64,000 nucleotides of DNA from RGIG8050 sp045588915 (GTDB lineage Bacteria; Bacillota; Clostridia; Christensenellales; UBA1242): NCBI GenBank assembly GCA_045588915.1, contig JAZNFA010000007.1, forward strand, positions 4,838-68,837, written 5' to 3'. A model generated the notes under the pieces. That model saw only the letters and a list, made by a program, of their open reading frames with translations. It ran no database searches and was not told the DNA's origin. Each line of letters opens with the position of its first letter. The stretch's first letter is position 1. The position numbers and the translations under genes were made by a program. Shown here piece after piece: positions 52,976 through 60,830 of this stretch.

Positions 52976-53962
52976 TTATTTAATACGGAAAGAAAGAAGT
53001 TTCTCACGCACCTGTTCGGCTCTTTTTTTGTCGCATTGAATTTGGTTCGATTTTTGGATATGATGATTTGTTGCGATAGTGGCAGGTTTTGTGATAAAAA
53101 ACAAGTCATCAATAATCCGATTATTACGAAAAGAAAGAATCTTAAAACCAATACCTAATTTAAGCCAAGCTAATTGTTCAATGGCTTCGTTGCTTGTTAA
53201 TAAATGCGCATTGGTTAATGTACCCCAAGCGCGCATAACCTTATCAATGATTTGGTCGCGTGATTTTTGCCATAATTCACGTTGTAAATTTAATTCTGTG
53301 GTGGCAAGTTTAGTGATAATATTGTTCATCATGGAAATGATTTCGGCATCTGACATTGTTATACAATTTTGGTTTGAAATTTGATAGATGCAACCAGTAG
53401 CATTACTATTTTCACCATAAGCACCACGTATTGTAATTTTTTGATTATCTAATTCATTAAATACAGCTGTAATTTTTTTTGTCATAGTTAGAGCTGGTAA
53501 ATAAATCATAACGCTCGCACGGATGCCTCCTCCTAAGTTGGTAGGGCATTTAGTTAAATAACCAAGTGTTTTGTCTTTGGCGATATCAAATTTCGTTTCT
53601 AGGTTGTTGGCAAGGCTTTTAGCAATCTGATATGTTTCCCATAAGTTATAGTGATTTGTGATGGTTTGTATACGAATATGATCTTCTTCGCCGAGCATAA
53701 TGTTTATTGTGTTATCGGCGTTAGTTATAAATACACCAAAATTTGCGTTGCGAAGAAAATCAGCACTAATTAAATGCTGTTCAAATAAACTGTCACGAAT
53801 TTCTAATTCATTGAGATTAAAAGCCGTTAAGTTATTGTTTTGTTGAGTTATAAATGCTGCAATGTTTGTGTAAATATCACGCTTGGAATAATTAAATGGA
53901 ATGTATGCAATATTTCTTGCTAAACGAATCCGAGTTGATAAAATTAAATTATCTAAATTCAT
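52976..53962 (-). CDS. mcsB: Protein arginine kinase McsB
   Basis: 328 residues, somewhat shorter than the 363 of Bacillus. Phosphoguanidino-kinase fold: ILSTRIRLARNIAYIPF at the start, GEEDHIRIQ, LTKCPTNLGGGIRASVMIYLPAL and the EIISMMNNI segment. Phosphoarginine marks proteins for ClpCP in Bacillus. The phosphoarginine-binding RDxxRA motif near the C-terminus appears as CDKKRA. It overlaps mcsA by 14 bases. ctsR, the repressor normally heading this operon, is absent. Confidence 0.92.
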   Translation of the reverse strand: MNLDNLILSTRIRLARNIAYIPFNYSKRDIYTNIAAFITQQNNNLTAFNLNELEIRDSLFEQHLISADFLRNANFGVFITNADNTINIMLGEEDHIRIQTITNHYNLWETYQIAKSLANNLETKFDIAKDKTLGYLTKCPTNLGGGIRASVMIYLPALTMTKKITAVFNELDNQKITIRGAYGENSNATGCIYQISNQNCITMSDAEIISMMNNIITKLATTELNLQRELWQKSRDQIIDKVMRAWGTLTNAHLLTSNEAIEQLAWLKLGIGFKILSFRNNRIIDDLFFITKPATIATNHHIQKSNQIQCDKKRAEQVREKLLSFRIK

Positions 53963-54167
53963 TTATATACGACTCCAATTCTTTTTTGAAATATTGATAA
54001 CATTCTGAACACCCTAAAAAGCCAGTTCTTATAAATTCATTAAAATCATAACCACAATTTCCACAAATTTTTGATTGTAAATGTGGAACAGTAAATTCAT
54101 TTGTTTGGGTTTCGGGTAATGATTTTGTTGAATAAACTTTTTTCACTGGTTCATAGTGTGTGATCAT
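53949..54167 (-). CDS. mcsA: Miniature McsA with a single zinc finger
   Basis: About 72 residues from ATG 54167 (a start at 54182 would add five). One zinc finger CGNCGYDFNEF...GCSECYQYF matches the second finger of McsA (CPxC...GCxxCY), followed by a short FKKELESYI helix. Bacillus McsA has about 185 residues with two fingers and a C-terminal UVR motif; the first finger and the UVR motif are missing here. Its position, overlapping mcsB, supports the assignment. A TATACT box on the minus strand (54174-54179) ends 6 bases before the ATG. Confidence 0.8.
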   Translation of the reverse strand: MITHYEPVKKVYSTKSLPETQTNEFTVPHLQSKICGNCGYDFNEFIRTGFLGCSECYQYFKKELESYINEFR

Positions 54168-54173
54168 AAAATT

Positions 54174-54204
54174 AGTATACAATAATTCGTAAAAATACTA
54201 CAAT
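54174..54204. promoter_or_regulatory. Divergent leaderless promoters of mcsA and clpC
   Basis: The 43-base gap holds TATACT for mcsA (minus strand, 54174-54179) and TACAAT for clpC (plus strand, 54199-54204). Each ends exactly 6 bases before its ATG and neither gene has a Shine-Dalgarno sequence. No CtsR-type direct repeat (GGTCAAA) is visible. Confidence 0.6.
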
Positions 54205-54210
54205 CAATAT

Positions 54211-56481
54211 ATGAGCTTTTTGGATATTTCTGGGAATTTAAAAAGGATTTGGTTCTTTGCAAATCGTGCTGCTGGAAACAATCCAAAAAAAATTTCACCA
54301 ATTCATTTACTTTATGCTTGTAGTTTAACTACAGATAGTTTAGCCTGTGCGCTATTAAACAGTGAAGGAATTACTTCGGAACGTATCGCTGCAAATCCAT
54401 CAGCTTTTTTTGCAGATAAAACAGTCGATGAAATTTTTAGTTTGGCAGAAACACAAAGTGTGATTATGAATCATCCGGAAATTTACAGTGAAGATTTATT
54501 ATATGTTTTATGTACCAGTTGTAAACAAACTAAATCTGTTATTGATAAAATTAACAGTGGAGCATCTCGCCGTATTCTACACAAAATTGCAAATAACATA
54601 ACTTCTTTAGAAAATGTGTTTGAACGTCCTGTCGTTACGCAATCTTCTATAGTTAAAAACGAAACGCAAAAAGTCGGTAATACTATGATTAATCCTAATC
54701 AAGGATTTACAAATGTTAAATCTAGCAAAAATTGTACAGAATTATCGTCGTTGTTGTTGACTTATGGACAAGATTTAACAGCAAAAGCACAGCAAGGAAA
54801 AATTGATCGGATTATTGGTCGAGAAGATGAAACAAATCGCTTAATCGAAATTTTGTGTCGCAAAACAAAAAATAATCCTGTTTTGATTGGAGAAGCTGGT
54901 GTAGGAAAAAGTGCAATTATTGAAGGGTTAGCAAAACGTATTGTTGAACAAAATGTACCAGAAAACTTACAAAATAAAATTATTTACTCACTTGACATTG
55001 GCTTGTTATTAGGTGGCTCAAAGTATCGTGGTGAACTTGAAGGACGTCTTAATAAAGTTTTACAGGAATTAAAAGACCGTGATGATATTATCTTATTCAT
55101 TGATGAAATTCACAATATTGTAACAAGTGGCAATAAAGAAGGTGAAATGGGGGTTGGCGAAATTTTAAAACCGGCATTAGCTCGTGGAACTTTGCGTTGT
55201 GTTGGTGCAACAACTATTGATGAGTATCGTCAATATATTGAAAAAGATCCTGCGTTAGAGCGTCGCTTTGATCCAGTGATGGTTTATCCACCAACGCCTG
55301 AACAAACATTATGCATACTTGAAGGTTTGGTTCCGGGTTTTGAAAATTTTCACAAAGTACAAATTAACCATAGTGCTTTAAATGCTGCTGTATTATTATC
55401 TAACAGATATATATTTGATCGTAATTTACCAGATAAGGCTATTGACGTTTTGGATAAGGCTTGTGCTAAAGCAAGAATTAAAGCAGGTAATGCATTGATT
55501 ACAATTACAAATAATGAAATTGCTGCTGTGATTTCCGAAATAACAAAAATACCTTTGAATAAAATCAATTTAGATGACCAAAAGAACTTAATGAATTTAG
55601 AAAAAGATTTACAAAAAGTTATTATTGGTCAAGATAAAGCCGTGAGCTCAATTGCTAAAGTTATTCGTCGCAGCCGAAGTGGAATCAATGATGCTAATCG
55701 TCCAATTGGTTCATTTTTCTTTTTAGGACGAACTGGTGTTGGTAAAACCGAAGTTTGTAAGCAAATATCACAAATTTTACACGATACTGAAAAAGCATTT
55801 ATCAAGCTAGATATGAGTGAGTTTAGTGAAGCGCATAGTGTTAGTAAAATTGTTGGTGCGCCTCCTGGTTATCTTGGATACGAAGATGGATCCAATTTAT
55901 GTAATCGGGTTAGACATAACCAGTATTGCTTGGTGCTTTTTGATGAAATAGAAAAAGCGCATAGTGATATTTATAATTTATTATTGCAAATTCTAGATGA
56001 AGGTCGTTTAACTGATTCTCACGGTAAAGTTGTTTCTTTTAAAAATGCATTGATTGTAATGACTTCTAATGTTGGGGTAAATAAAATACCAACAAATCGT
56101 GAAGTTACACCGGAAGAAGAAGAAAAATACATTTTAGAAGGTATGCGTAAAAAATTCAGTCCTGAATTTATTAACCGTATTGATAATGTCATTGTATTTA
56201 ATACCTTGTCGCAAAGTGATATTGAAAAGATTGTTGAAATACAAATGCAAAAATTATCTAAACGCTTATCAGCAGTTAACGTTGAATTAAAGTATAATAA
56301 CCAAGTTGTTACTTGGTTGGCAGAAAATGGTTATGAAAAGGATTATGGTGTTCGTCCGATTCGCCGCTTAATCCAAACACAAATTGAAGATAAAATTTCT
56401 GAGTTAATTATTACTGAGCATATTCATTATGTCGAACTTGACATTGCTGATGATAACATTATAATTCAGTCTAAACGTTGA
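54211..56481 (+). CDS. clpC: ClpC-family AAA+ unfoldase without the M domain
   Basis: 756 residues. N-terminal Clp_N domain (about 1-145), AAA-1 with Walker A GEAGVGKS (227-234), the KYRGELEGRL pore loop and LFIDEIHNI, and AAA-2 with GRTGVGKTE, VLFDEIEKAHSDI and the FINRIDN sensor region. Between NLPDKAIDVLDKACAKAR and the ISEITKIPLNKI segment only about 15 residues remain, where ClpC has a roughly 60-residue UVR-containing M domain. The loop after MTSNVG lacks the VGF/IGF ClpP-docking tripeptide and is short. ClpA, which also lacks an M domain, is an alternative name, but the McsAB context favours ClpC. It appears to be leaderless. Confidence 0.85.
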   Translation: MSFLDISGNLKRIWFFANRAAGNNPKKISPIHLLYACSLTTDSLACALLNSEGITSERIAANPSAFFADKTVDEIFSLAETQSVIMNHPEIYSEDLLYVLCTSCKQTKSVIDKINSGASRRILHKIANNITSLENVFERPVVTQSSIVKNETQKVGNTMINPNQGFTNVKSSKNCTELSSLLLTYGQDLTAKAQQGKIDRIIGREDETNRLIEILCRKTKNNPVLIGEAGVGKSAIIEGLAKRIVEQNVPENLQNKIIYSLDIGLLLGGSKYRGELEGRLNKVLQELKDRDDIILFIDEIHNIVTSGNKEGEMGVGEILKPALARGTLRCVGATTIDEYRQYIEKDPALERRFDPVMVYPPTPEQTLCILEGLVPGFENFHKVQINHSALNAAVLLSNRYIFDRNLPDKAIDVLDKACAKARIKAGNALITITNNEIAAVISEITKIPLNKINLDDQKNLMNLEKDLQKVIIGQDKAVSSIAKVIRRSRSGINDANRPIGSFFFLGRTGVGKTEVCKQISQILHDTEKAFIKLDMSEFSEAHSVSKIVGAPPGYLGYEDGSNLCNRVRHNQYCLVLFDEIEKAHSDIYNLLLQILDEGRLTDSHGKVVSFKNALIVMTSNVGVNKIPTNREVTPEEEEKYILEGMRKKFSPEFINRIDNVIVFNTLSQSDIEKIVEIQMQKLSKRLSAVNVELKYNNQVVTWLAENGYEKDYGVRPIRRLIQTQIEDKISELIITEHIHYVELDIADDNIIIQSKR

Positions 56482-56714
56482 TAGTTCTTTAAATCAATCG
56501 TACGTTTTTTCTCTTCAATATTTGAAGACGAGTTTGGTGTATTGTTTTTGTTAAAGTTCATAAATTGATTTAATCCTCCTGATAGCAAAAACTTAATTAA
56601 CATAGTTTGAATTTCATTATTAGCCGATGTTGTTGTGGCTTTGTTTGGGGTTTGGTTTGTTGTGTTACTGTTTTGTAATAAAGTTAAAATATTAGATAAG
56701 GTTTCGTCTTCCAT
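56466..56714 (-). CDS. Small Asn-rich protein of unknown function
   Basis: 82 residues, rich in Asn, Thr and Ser, with one amphipathic/hydrophobic helix (IQTMLIKFLLSGGL) near residues 35-48. No family recognised. It has a Shine-Dalgarno sequence AAGGAG and forms a two-gene operon with the upstream 68-residue gene 11 bases away. Its end overlaps the clpC end by 16 bases (convergent). Similar pairs of small proteins with LSDDEL-type helices beside other genes occur in Clostridia, without known function. Confidence 0.6.
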   Translation of the reverse strand: MEDETLSNILTLLQNSNTTNQTPNKATTTSANNEIQTMLIKFLLSGGLNQFMNFNKNNTPNSSSNIEEKKRTIDLKNYQRLD

Positions 56715-56725
56715 TAAGTCTCCTT

Positions 56726-56932
56726 TTATTTTTGATTTATATTTTGAATGATTTTTATTAACCTTGTGCGTTGTTCTTCGTTTAGCATAGGTCCAATGAT
56801 TTTTATCATTTTTTCAACATCACTTAAAGTACCATTGTCTTTCTTGATTCGGATTTGTTCGCTAAATAAAGTAGTTAATTCATCATCACTAAGTCTTGCT
56901 AATCGTTCAATAATTTTTTGATTAATTTCCAT
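56726..56932 (-). CDS. Small helical protein of unknown function
   Basis: 68 residues, all predicted helix, with LARLSDDELTTLFSEQI and a second helix MIKIIGPMLNEEQRTRLIKII. No cysteines or membrane segment. The first gene of the pair with 56466-56714, divergent from obgE with only 34 bases between start codons. Function unknown. Confidence 0.65.
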   Translation of the reverse strand: MEINQKIIERLARLSDDELTTLFSEQIRIKKDNGTLSDVEKMIKIIGPMLNEEQRTRLIKIIQNINQK

Positions 56933-56954
56933 ATACTTTTGTATGTATTTTTGT

Positions 56955-56960
56955 TATATT
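56955..56960 (+). promoter_or_regulatory. Extended -10 box (TGT-TATATT) of obgE
   Basis: TGT plus TATATT ends 6 bases before the ATG at 56967. There is no Shine-Dalgarno sequence; in-frame ATGs at 56943 and 56961 would lie upstream of the predicted transcript start. Confidence 0.6.
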
Positions 56961-56966
56961 ATGTGT

Positions 56967-58223
56967 ATGTTTATTGACAGTGTAAATATTACAATTCAGG
57001 CAGGTTGTGGTGGTACAGGGGCTGCTACCTTTTATCGTGATACATTAACAATGTTTGGTGGACCAAATGGAGGTGATGGTGGTCACGGTGGTAACGTAAT
57101 TTTTGTGGGTACAAATAATTTAGATAATTTAGTTGATTTTCATTATAATCAAAAATTTAAAGCAGGTGATGGTGAAAATGGACAAGGGGGAAACAAGACT
57201 GGTGCAAATGGACAAGATGTGTTGATACAGGTTCCGTTAGGGACTAAGATTATGGATGAAAATGGTAAATTACTTTGTGACATTACAACAATTGGTCAAA
57301 GATATTTAGCCTTAAAAGGTGGTGCTGGTGGTTTTGGAAATACACATTTTGCAACTGCTTCACGTCGAACACCAAATTTTGCGAAAACTGGCGTTAAAAC
57401 AAAACCTTATCGTGTTAAGCTAGAATTAAACTGTATTGCTGATATTGGCATTATCGGCTATCCCAATGTAGGTAAAAGTACTTTATTGTCTGTCATTAGC
57501 CGTGCACGACCTAAAATTGCTAATTATCAATTTACAACTTTATACCCAAACATTGGTGTTTCTCAAGTACATGGTCATAACTTATTATTTGCAGATATTC
57601 CCGGCTTAATTGAGGGTGCAAGTGATGGGGTTGGTTTAGGAATTGATTTTTTAAAGCATGTTGCTCGAACTCGTTTGTTGTTACACGTTGTTGATATTGC
57701 TGCGACAGAAGGTCGTGACCCTTATTCTGATTATCAAATAATCAATCAAGAATTAAAAAAATATCATGCTGATTTAGAAAATAAAAAACAGATTGTTGTT
57801 TTAAATAAGATTGATAGTGCAAGCGAAGAACAAATAAAAGCTTTTAAGTCTAAGCTCGGTAAAGATGTTCCAGTTTTTGAGATTTCTGCATTAAATCATA
57901 CTGGATTGCAAGATTTATTAAATGCTTGCTTACAAACGTTAAATACAATTCCTAAACCTGAACCATTAGTGGCAGAAACTGTATTAGAAGATAAAGTTAA
58001 TAAGAACGAATTTTTTGTTTCAGGTGGAAATGGTACATATCAAGTTTCGGGTCCTTTTATTGAAAATTTAATTCGTGGCGTTGTTTTAGATGACACTGAA
58101 AGTAACCGTTATTTTCAACGTCGTCTAGTTCAGCACGGTGTAATTGCTGAATTAAAAAATATTGGTTTGGTAGATGGTGATACGATTCAAATCGCAGGGC
58201 ATTTTTTTACTTACTCTGAATAG
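56967..58223 (+). CDS. obgE: Obg GTPase
   Basis: 418 residues from ATG 56967, where the conserved MFIDSVNI begins. Three domains: the Gly-rich OBG fold (GCGGTGAATFYRD, GGPNGGDGGHGGNVIF), the GTPase domain with GYPNVGKSTLL (G1), the DIPGLIEGA switch (G3) and LNKID (G4), and the C-terminal OCT domain (FFVSGGNGTYQVSGPFIENLIRG). Essential GTPase of late 50S assembly, growth control and, in Bacillus, sporulation onset. Two residues upstream could be added if ATG 56961 is used. Confidence 0.95.
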   Translation: MFIDSVNITIQAGCGGTGAATFYRDTLTMFGGPNGGDGGHGGNVIFVGTNNLDNLVDFHYNQKFKAGDGENGQGGNKTGANGQDVLIQVPLGTKIMDENGKLLCDITTIGQRYLALKGGAGGFGNTHFATASRRTPNFAKTGVKTKPYRVKLELNCIADIGIIGYPNVGKSTLLSVISRARPKIANYQFTTLYPNIGVSQVHGHNLLFADIPGLIEGASDGVGLGIDFLKHVARTRLLLHVVDIAATEGRDPYSDYQIINQELKKYHADLENKKQIVVLNKIDSASEEQIKAFKSKLGKDVPVFEISALNHTGLQDLLNACLQTLNTIPKPEPLVAETVLEDKVNKNEFFVSGGNGTYQVSGPFIENLIRGVVLDDTESNRYFQRRLVQHGVIAELKNIGLVDGDTIQIAGHFFTYSE

Positions 58224-58291
58224 TTATAAGTATCGACGATTTATATGCAGGTTATAAATTTAACCGTAGCTTTACTCAGCGTCCTCGCCAT

Positions 58292-58999
58292 TTGTTTACG
58301 ATATTGTTAATTGTCTTAACGTTGGTCACGGTTGTTAGTATTGCGATACTTTTTTTGCGTGGTTTTCGTTTTGGTGATTTATCGAAACGATTTAATCAAG
58401 AAGAGTTAGTGACGCCAGCTATGAAAGTTCGGTTAGTTGAAGTGGATGGCTTTCAAGATAAAATGGCAGCATATAAAAAAGGTGTTCTTGCAGCAAGTGA
58501 AGACCTTGGTGTATATGTTTTGTCGGATGGAAGTCAATGGAAATGGATTGCCGGTGTTTATATGAGCGAAGAAGAAGCAAGGCAAGTTATAAATCAATCG
58601 GATTTTTTAAAAAGTGCAAATTGTAAATTTTATGAAATTAAAAGTAAAAAATTCAAAATATATCCAGAAGCAATGAAGCCGTGTTGTGATGTTTTTGTTA
58701 CGGTAAAAAATATTTTTGATTTATTATTGCATATACGAACTTGTATTTTGGAATCGCAAAATATAGAAGGTATCTTGATTGATGTTACAAACAAATATAA
58801 TGAATTAAAAGACACAGTTGAAAAGTTACATTTACTTAATGAAAAATTTAAAAGTGAAATAATTGCTACGTTGATTTATACGGCAAACCAAAATATTTTA
58901 AGTTTACAAGATATAATTTATGGCAATAATAACAATTGCAGTTTGGCAACTTTAAATACAATTTTGTTAAACGTAATTTTCTCACTAGACAATTTTTAA
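58292..58999 (+). CDS. Single-pass membrane protein with SPOR-like domain
   Basis: 235 residues from TTG 58292. One N-terminal membrane helix (about 2-24), then an external domain with YVLSDGSQWKWIAGVYMSEEEARQVI near 75-105, similar to SPOR repeats that bind denuded peptidoglycan at division sites. The rest is helical. The start is uncertain. The frame is open from 58220 and encodes a basic Arg/Lys-rich stretch (about 24 residues, containing NRSFTQRPRH) before the helix that would fit the positive-inside rule, but it has no ATG, GTG or TTG. No ribosome-binding site is visible for either start. It follows obgE directly. Confidence 0.65.
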   Translation: MFTILLIVLTLVTVVSIAILFLRGFRFGDLSKRFNQEELVTPAMKVRLVEVDGFQDKMAAYKKGVLAASEDLGVYVLSDGSQWKWIAGVYMSEEEARQVINQSDFLKSANCKFYEIKSKKFKIYPEAMKPCCDVFVTVKNIFDLLLHIRTCILESQNIEGILIDVTNKYNELKDTVEKLHLLNEKFKSEIIATLIYTANQNILSLQDIIYGNNNNCSLATLNTILLNVIFSLDNF

Positions 59000-59018
59000 T
59001 AGTTTTGATAACCTAAAA

Positions 59019-60002
59019 ATGGGGGAAAGAGTTTTGGGTTTTTCAGAAGAATTTATAAAGAATGCTACGGTCGAAGTAACTTCGAACACAGTACAAGATG
59101 ATTATAATTTTATTGAAGGCATATTAAAAAAGGCAGTCTTGAATGCTTCTTATGTCGTGCCATATTTTGATGCTAAGGATGTTTCGATTTATTTACAAGG
59201 TAGTTATGCTTGTAAAACAAATATAAAGTTTCAATCAAAAATAGAAGTTATTGTTGAGTTGAATAAAACACGTGAATTTGATTATGAGACAATGACGCAA
59301 CAAGATATGAAGTTTCGTGATAATTTCTTTATTGATTATGACCATTATTTTGATGTTAGACGATTCAAACAAGTTTTAATTGATGAACTTAAAAAACTTT
59401 TGAATACAAGACTTATTATTCGTCCAACAACAATCTTAGTTCCATCTTTAAGTAAATTGCAACATTCAATCGAGATTTTCCCATGTTTTAAATACAGATT
59501 TTTTGACGAAAATGGTGGAAGTATTCGCTGTAAATTAGTTTATGATGAAAAGTTAGATGAACATTTTTTAATGTTTACAAACTTACACGCTGTAAATGGA
59601 AACTTGAAAGATTCTATGACACAAGGAAACTTCAAACGTATTGTACGCTTAATGAAAAACATTGTGGCGATCAGTGCTCGTGAAGATAAAAATATTCAAC
59701 CTGTTCGTGGCTATTATGTTGAATGTTTGTTATATAATGTTCCGAATGAAATGTATTATTCTAATGATAATAAATTATTGTCTGTATTTTTAAAAGTTGT
59801 TAACTGGTTGAATTTTGCTAATATGAGTGATTTTGTTTGTCAAAACCAAATTTGGTCGTTGTGGGGAAATGCAGATGGTTTCTGGGATCAACACAGTGCT
59901 CGTCAATTCATCAATGATGTAATTGAGTTTTATGAAGCTTTCCCAGATAAACGTACCGAAATTATCAAAGAAGATGTCGATAATGATAGCTTCAATAATT
60001 GA
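59019..60002 (+). CDS. CD-NTase/OAS-like nucleotidyltransferase-fold protein with altered catalytic site
   Basis: 327 residues. The N-terminal fold is that of polymerase-beta-type nucleotidyltransferases of the OAS/CD-NTase group: helix, then GSYACKTNIKFQSKIEVIVE (60-80), where active enzymes have GSYARGT...SDIDVVV. The two metal-binding aspartates correspond to K74 and E76; the third acidic residue corresponds to E152 in SIEIFPCF. The second domain has the HAVNGNLKDSMTQGNFKRIVRLMKNI motif typical of the family. It lacks CBASS neighbours (no effector, E1/E2 or HORMA gene). Either it is catalytically impaired or it uses unusual metal ligands. It overlaps the Ogg gene. Confidence 0.65.
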   Translation: MGERVLGFSEEFIKNATVEVTSNTVQDDYNFIEGILKKAVLNASYVVPYFDAKDVSIYLQGSYACKTNIKFQSKIEVIVELNKTREFDYETMTQQDMKFRDNFFIDYDHYFDVRRFKQVLIDELKKLLNTRLIIRPTTILVPSLSKLQHSIEIFPCFKYRFFDENGGSIRCKLVYDEKLDEHFLMFTNLHAVNGNLKDSMTQGNFKRIVRLMKNIVAISAREDKNIQPVRGYYVECLLYNVPNEMYYSNDNKLLSVFLKVVNWLNFANMSDFVCQNQIWSLWGNADGFWDQHSARQFINDVIEFYEAFPDKRTEIIKEDVDNDSFNN

Positions 60003-60798
60003 TAATCAAACAATTTTAGTGAATGATTTAAGTCAGTTTGACCCTTATGCGATTTTGCATAGTGGTCAAATTTTTCGTTATTGGCAAACAAAGCAAGGGT
60101 GGGTAGTTTTGTCCGGAGTTCACTGGGCTGAAATTATAATAGAAAACGGACAAACAACCATCAAATGCGATGATTCACAATATTTTTATGATTTTTTTGA
60201 TTTTGAAACCGATTATGAAAAAATTAAAAAAACTATGACTATTTCCAAAATTAAAAATGCTTTACAATTTGGTCAGGGAATTCGAATTTTACGTGGTGAT
60301 TTTTTTGAAATTGTATTGACGTTTATTATCTCGGCAAACAATAATATTAAACGATTTACAAAAACTATAAATGCATTTTGCGAGAAATATGGAATAAGGT
60401 TGGCTTGTGGTTATTACGGATTTCCTAAATTAACACAATGTTTTAAATTAACTGTCGAAGATTTTAATTCCTTAGGTTGTGGATACCGAAGTCAGTATTT
60501 AGTCGAAGCTATTGGGCAATTAAAAAACTTAGATTTTAATATTTTGCAAACATTAACCAATGAAGAGTTGTATCTTGAATTATTACAAATCAAAGGGGTA
60601 GGACCAAAAGTTGCATCTTGTATAATGTTGTTTTGTTTCCATCGACTTGATGTTGCACCTGTTGATACGTGGATAAAAAAAGCAATTGCACAATTAACGG
60701 ACAAAGAACAAGAACTCATTTTGCATAGTAAATATTCCGGAGTGGCACAACAATATATATTTTACTATTTACAGCATTTACAAAAGAAGAAATTATAA
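59983..60798 (+). CDS. 8-oxoguanine DNA glycosylase, Ogg type (HhH-GPD)
   Basis: About 271 residues from ATG 59983 (59974 is possible). N-terminal OGG domain (FDPYAILHSGQIFRYWQ; GVHWAEI), then the HhH-GPD domain with LLQIKGVGPKVASCIML, containing the catalytic lysine (K in GPKVASC), and the catalytic aspartate in APVDTWIKKAI. A bifunctional glycosylase/lyase removing 8-oxoG. It overlaps the preceding gene by 20 bases and is probably co-transcribed with it. A terminator follows at once. Confidence 0.87.
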   Translation: MIASIIDNQTILVNDLSQFDPYAILHSGQIFRYWQTKQGWVVLSGVHWAEIIIENGQTTIKCDDSQYFYDFFDFETDYEKIKKTMTISKIKNALQFGQGIRILRGDFFEIVLTFIISANNNIKRFTKTINAFCEKYGIRLACGYYGFPKLTQCFKLTVEDFNSLGCGYRSQYLVEAIGQLKNLDFNILQTLTNEELYLELLQIKGVGPKVASCIMLFCFHRLDVAPVDTWIKKAIAQLTDKEQELILHSKYSGVAQQYIFYYLQHLQKKKL

Positions 60799-60803
60799 AA
60801 AAA

Positions 60804-60828
60804 GACCAACTTATCGTTGGCCTTTTTT
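60804..60828 (+). terminator. Terminator after the Ogg gene
   Basis: CCAAC/GTTGG stem with outer G-C pairing and a TTATC loop, followed by six T. The A-tract before it may also serve the minus-strand tRNA. Confidence 0.8.
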
Positions 60829-60830
60829 CG

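Noticed and set aside
59019..60002. A CBASS anti-phage system
   Set aside because: Only the nucleotidyltransferase fold is present, with altered catalytic residues. No effector, ubiquitin-like ancillary, HORMA/TRIP13 or other defence gene flanks it.
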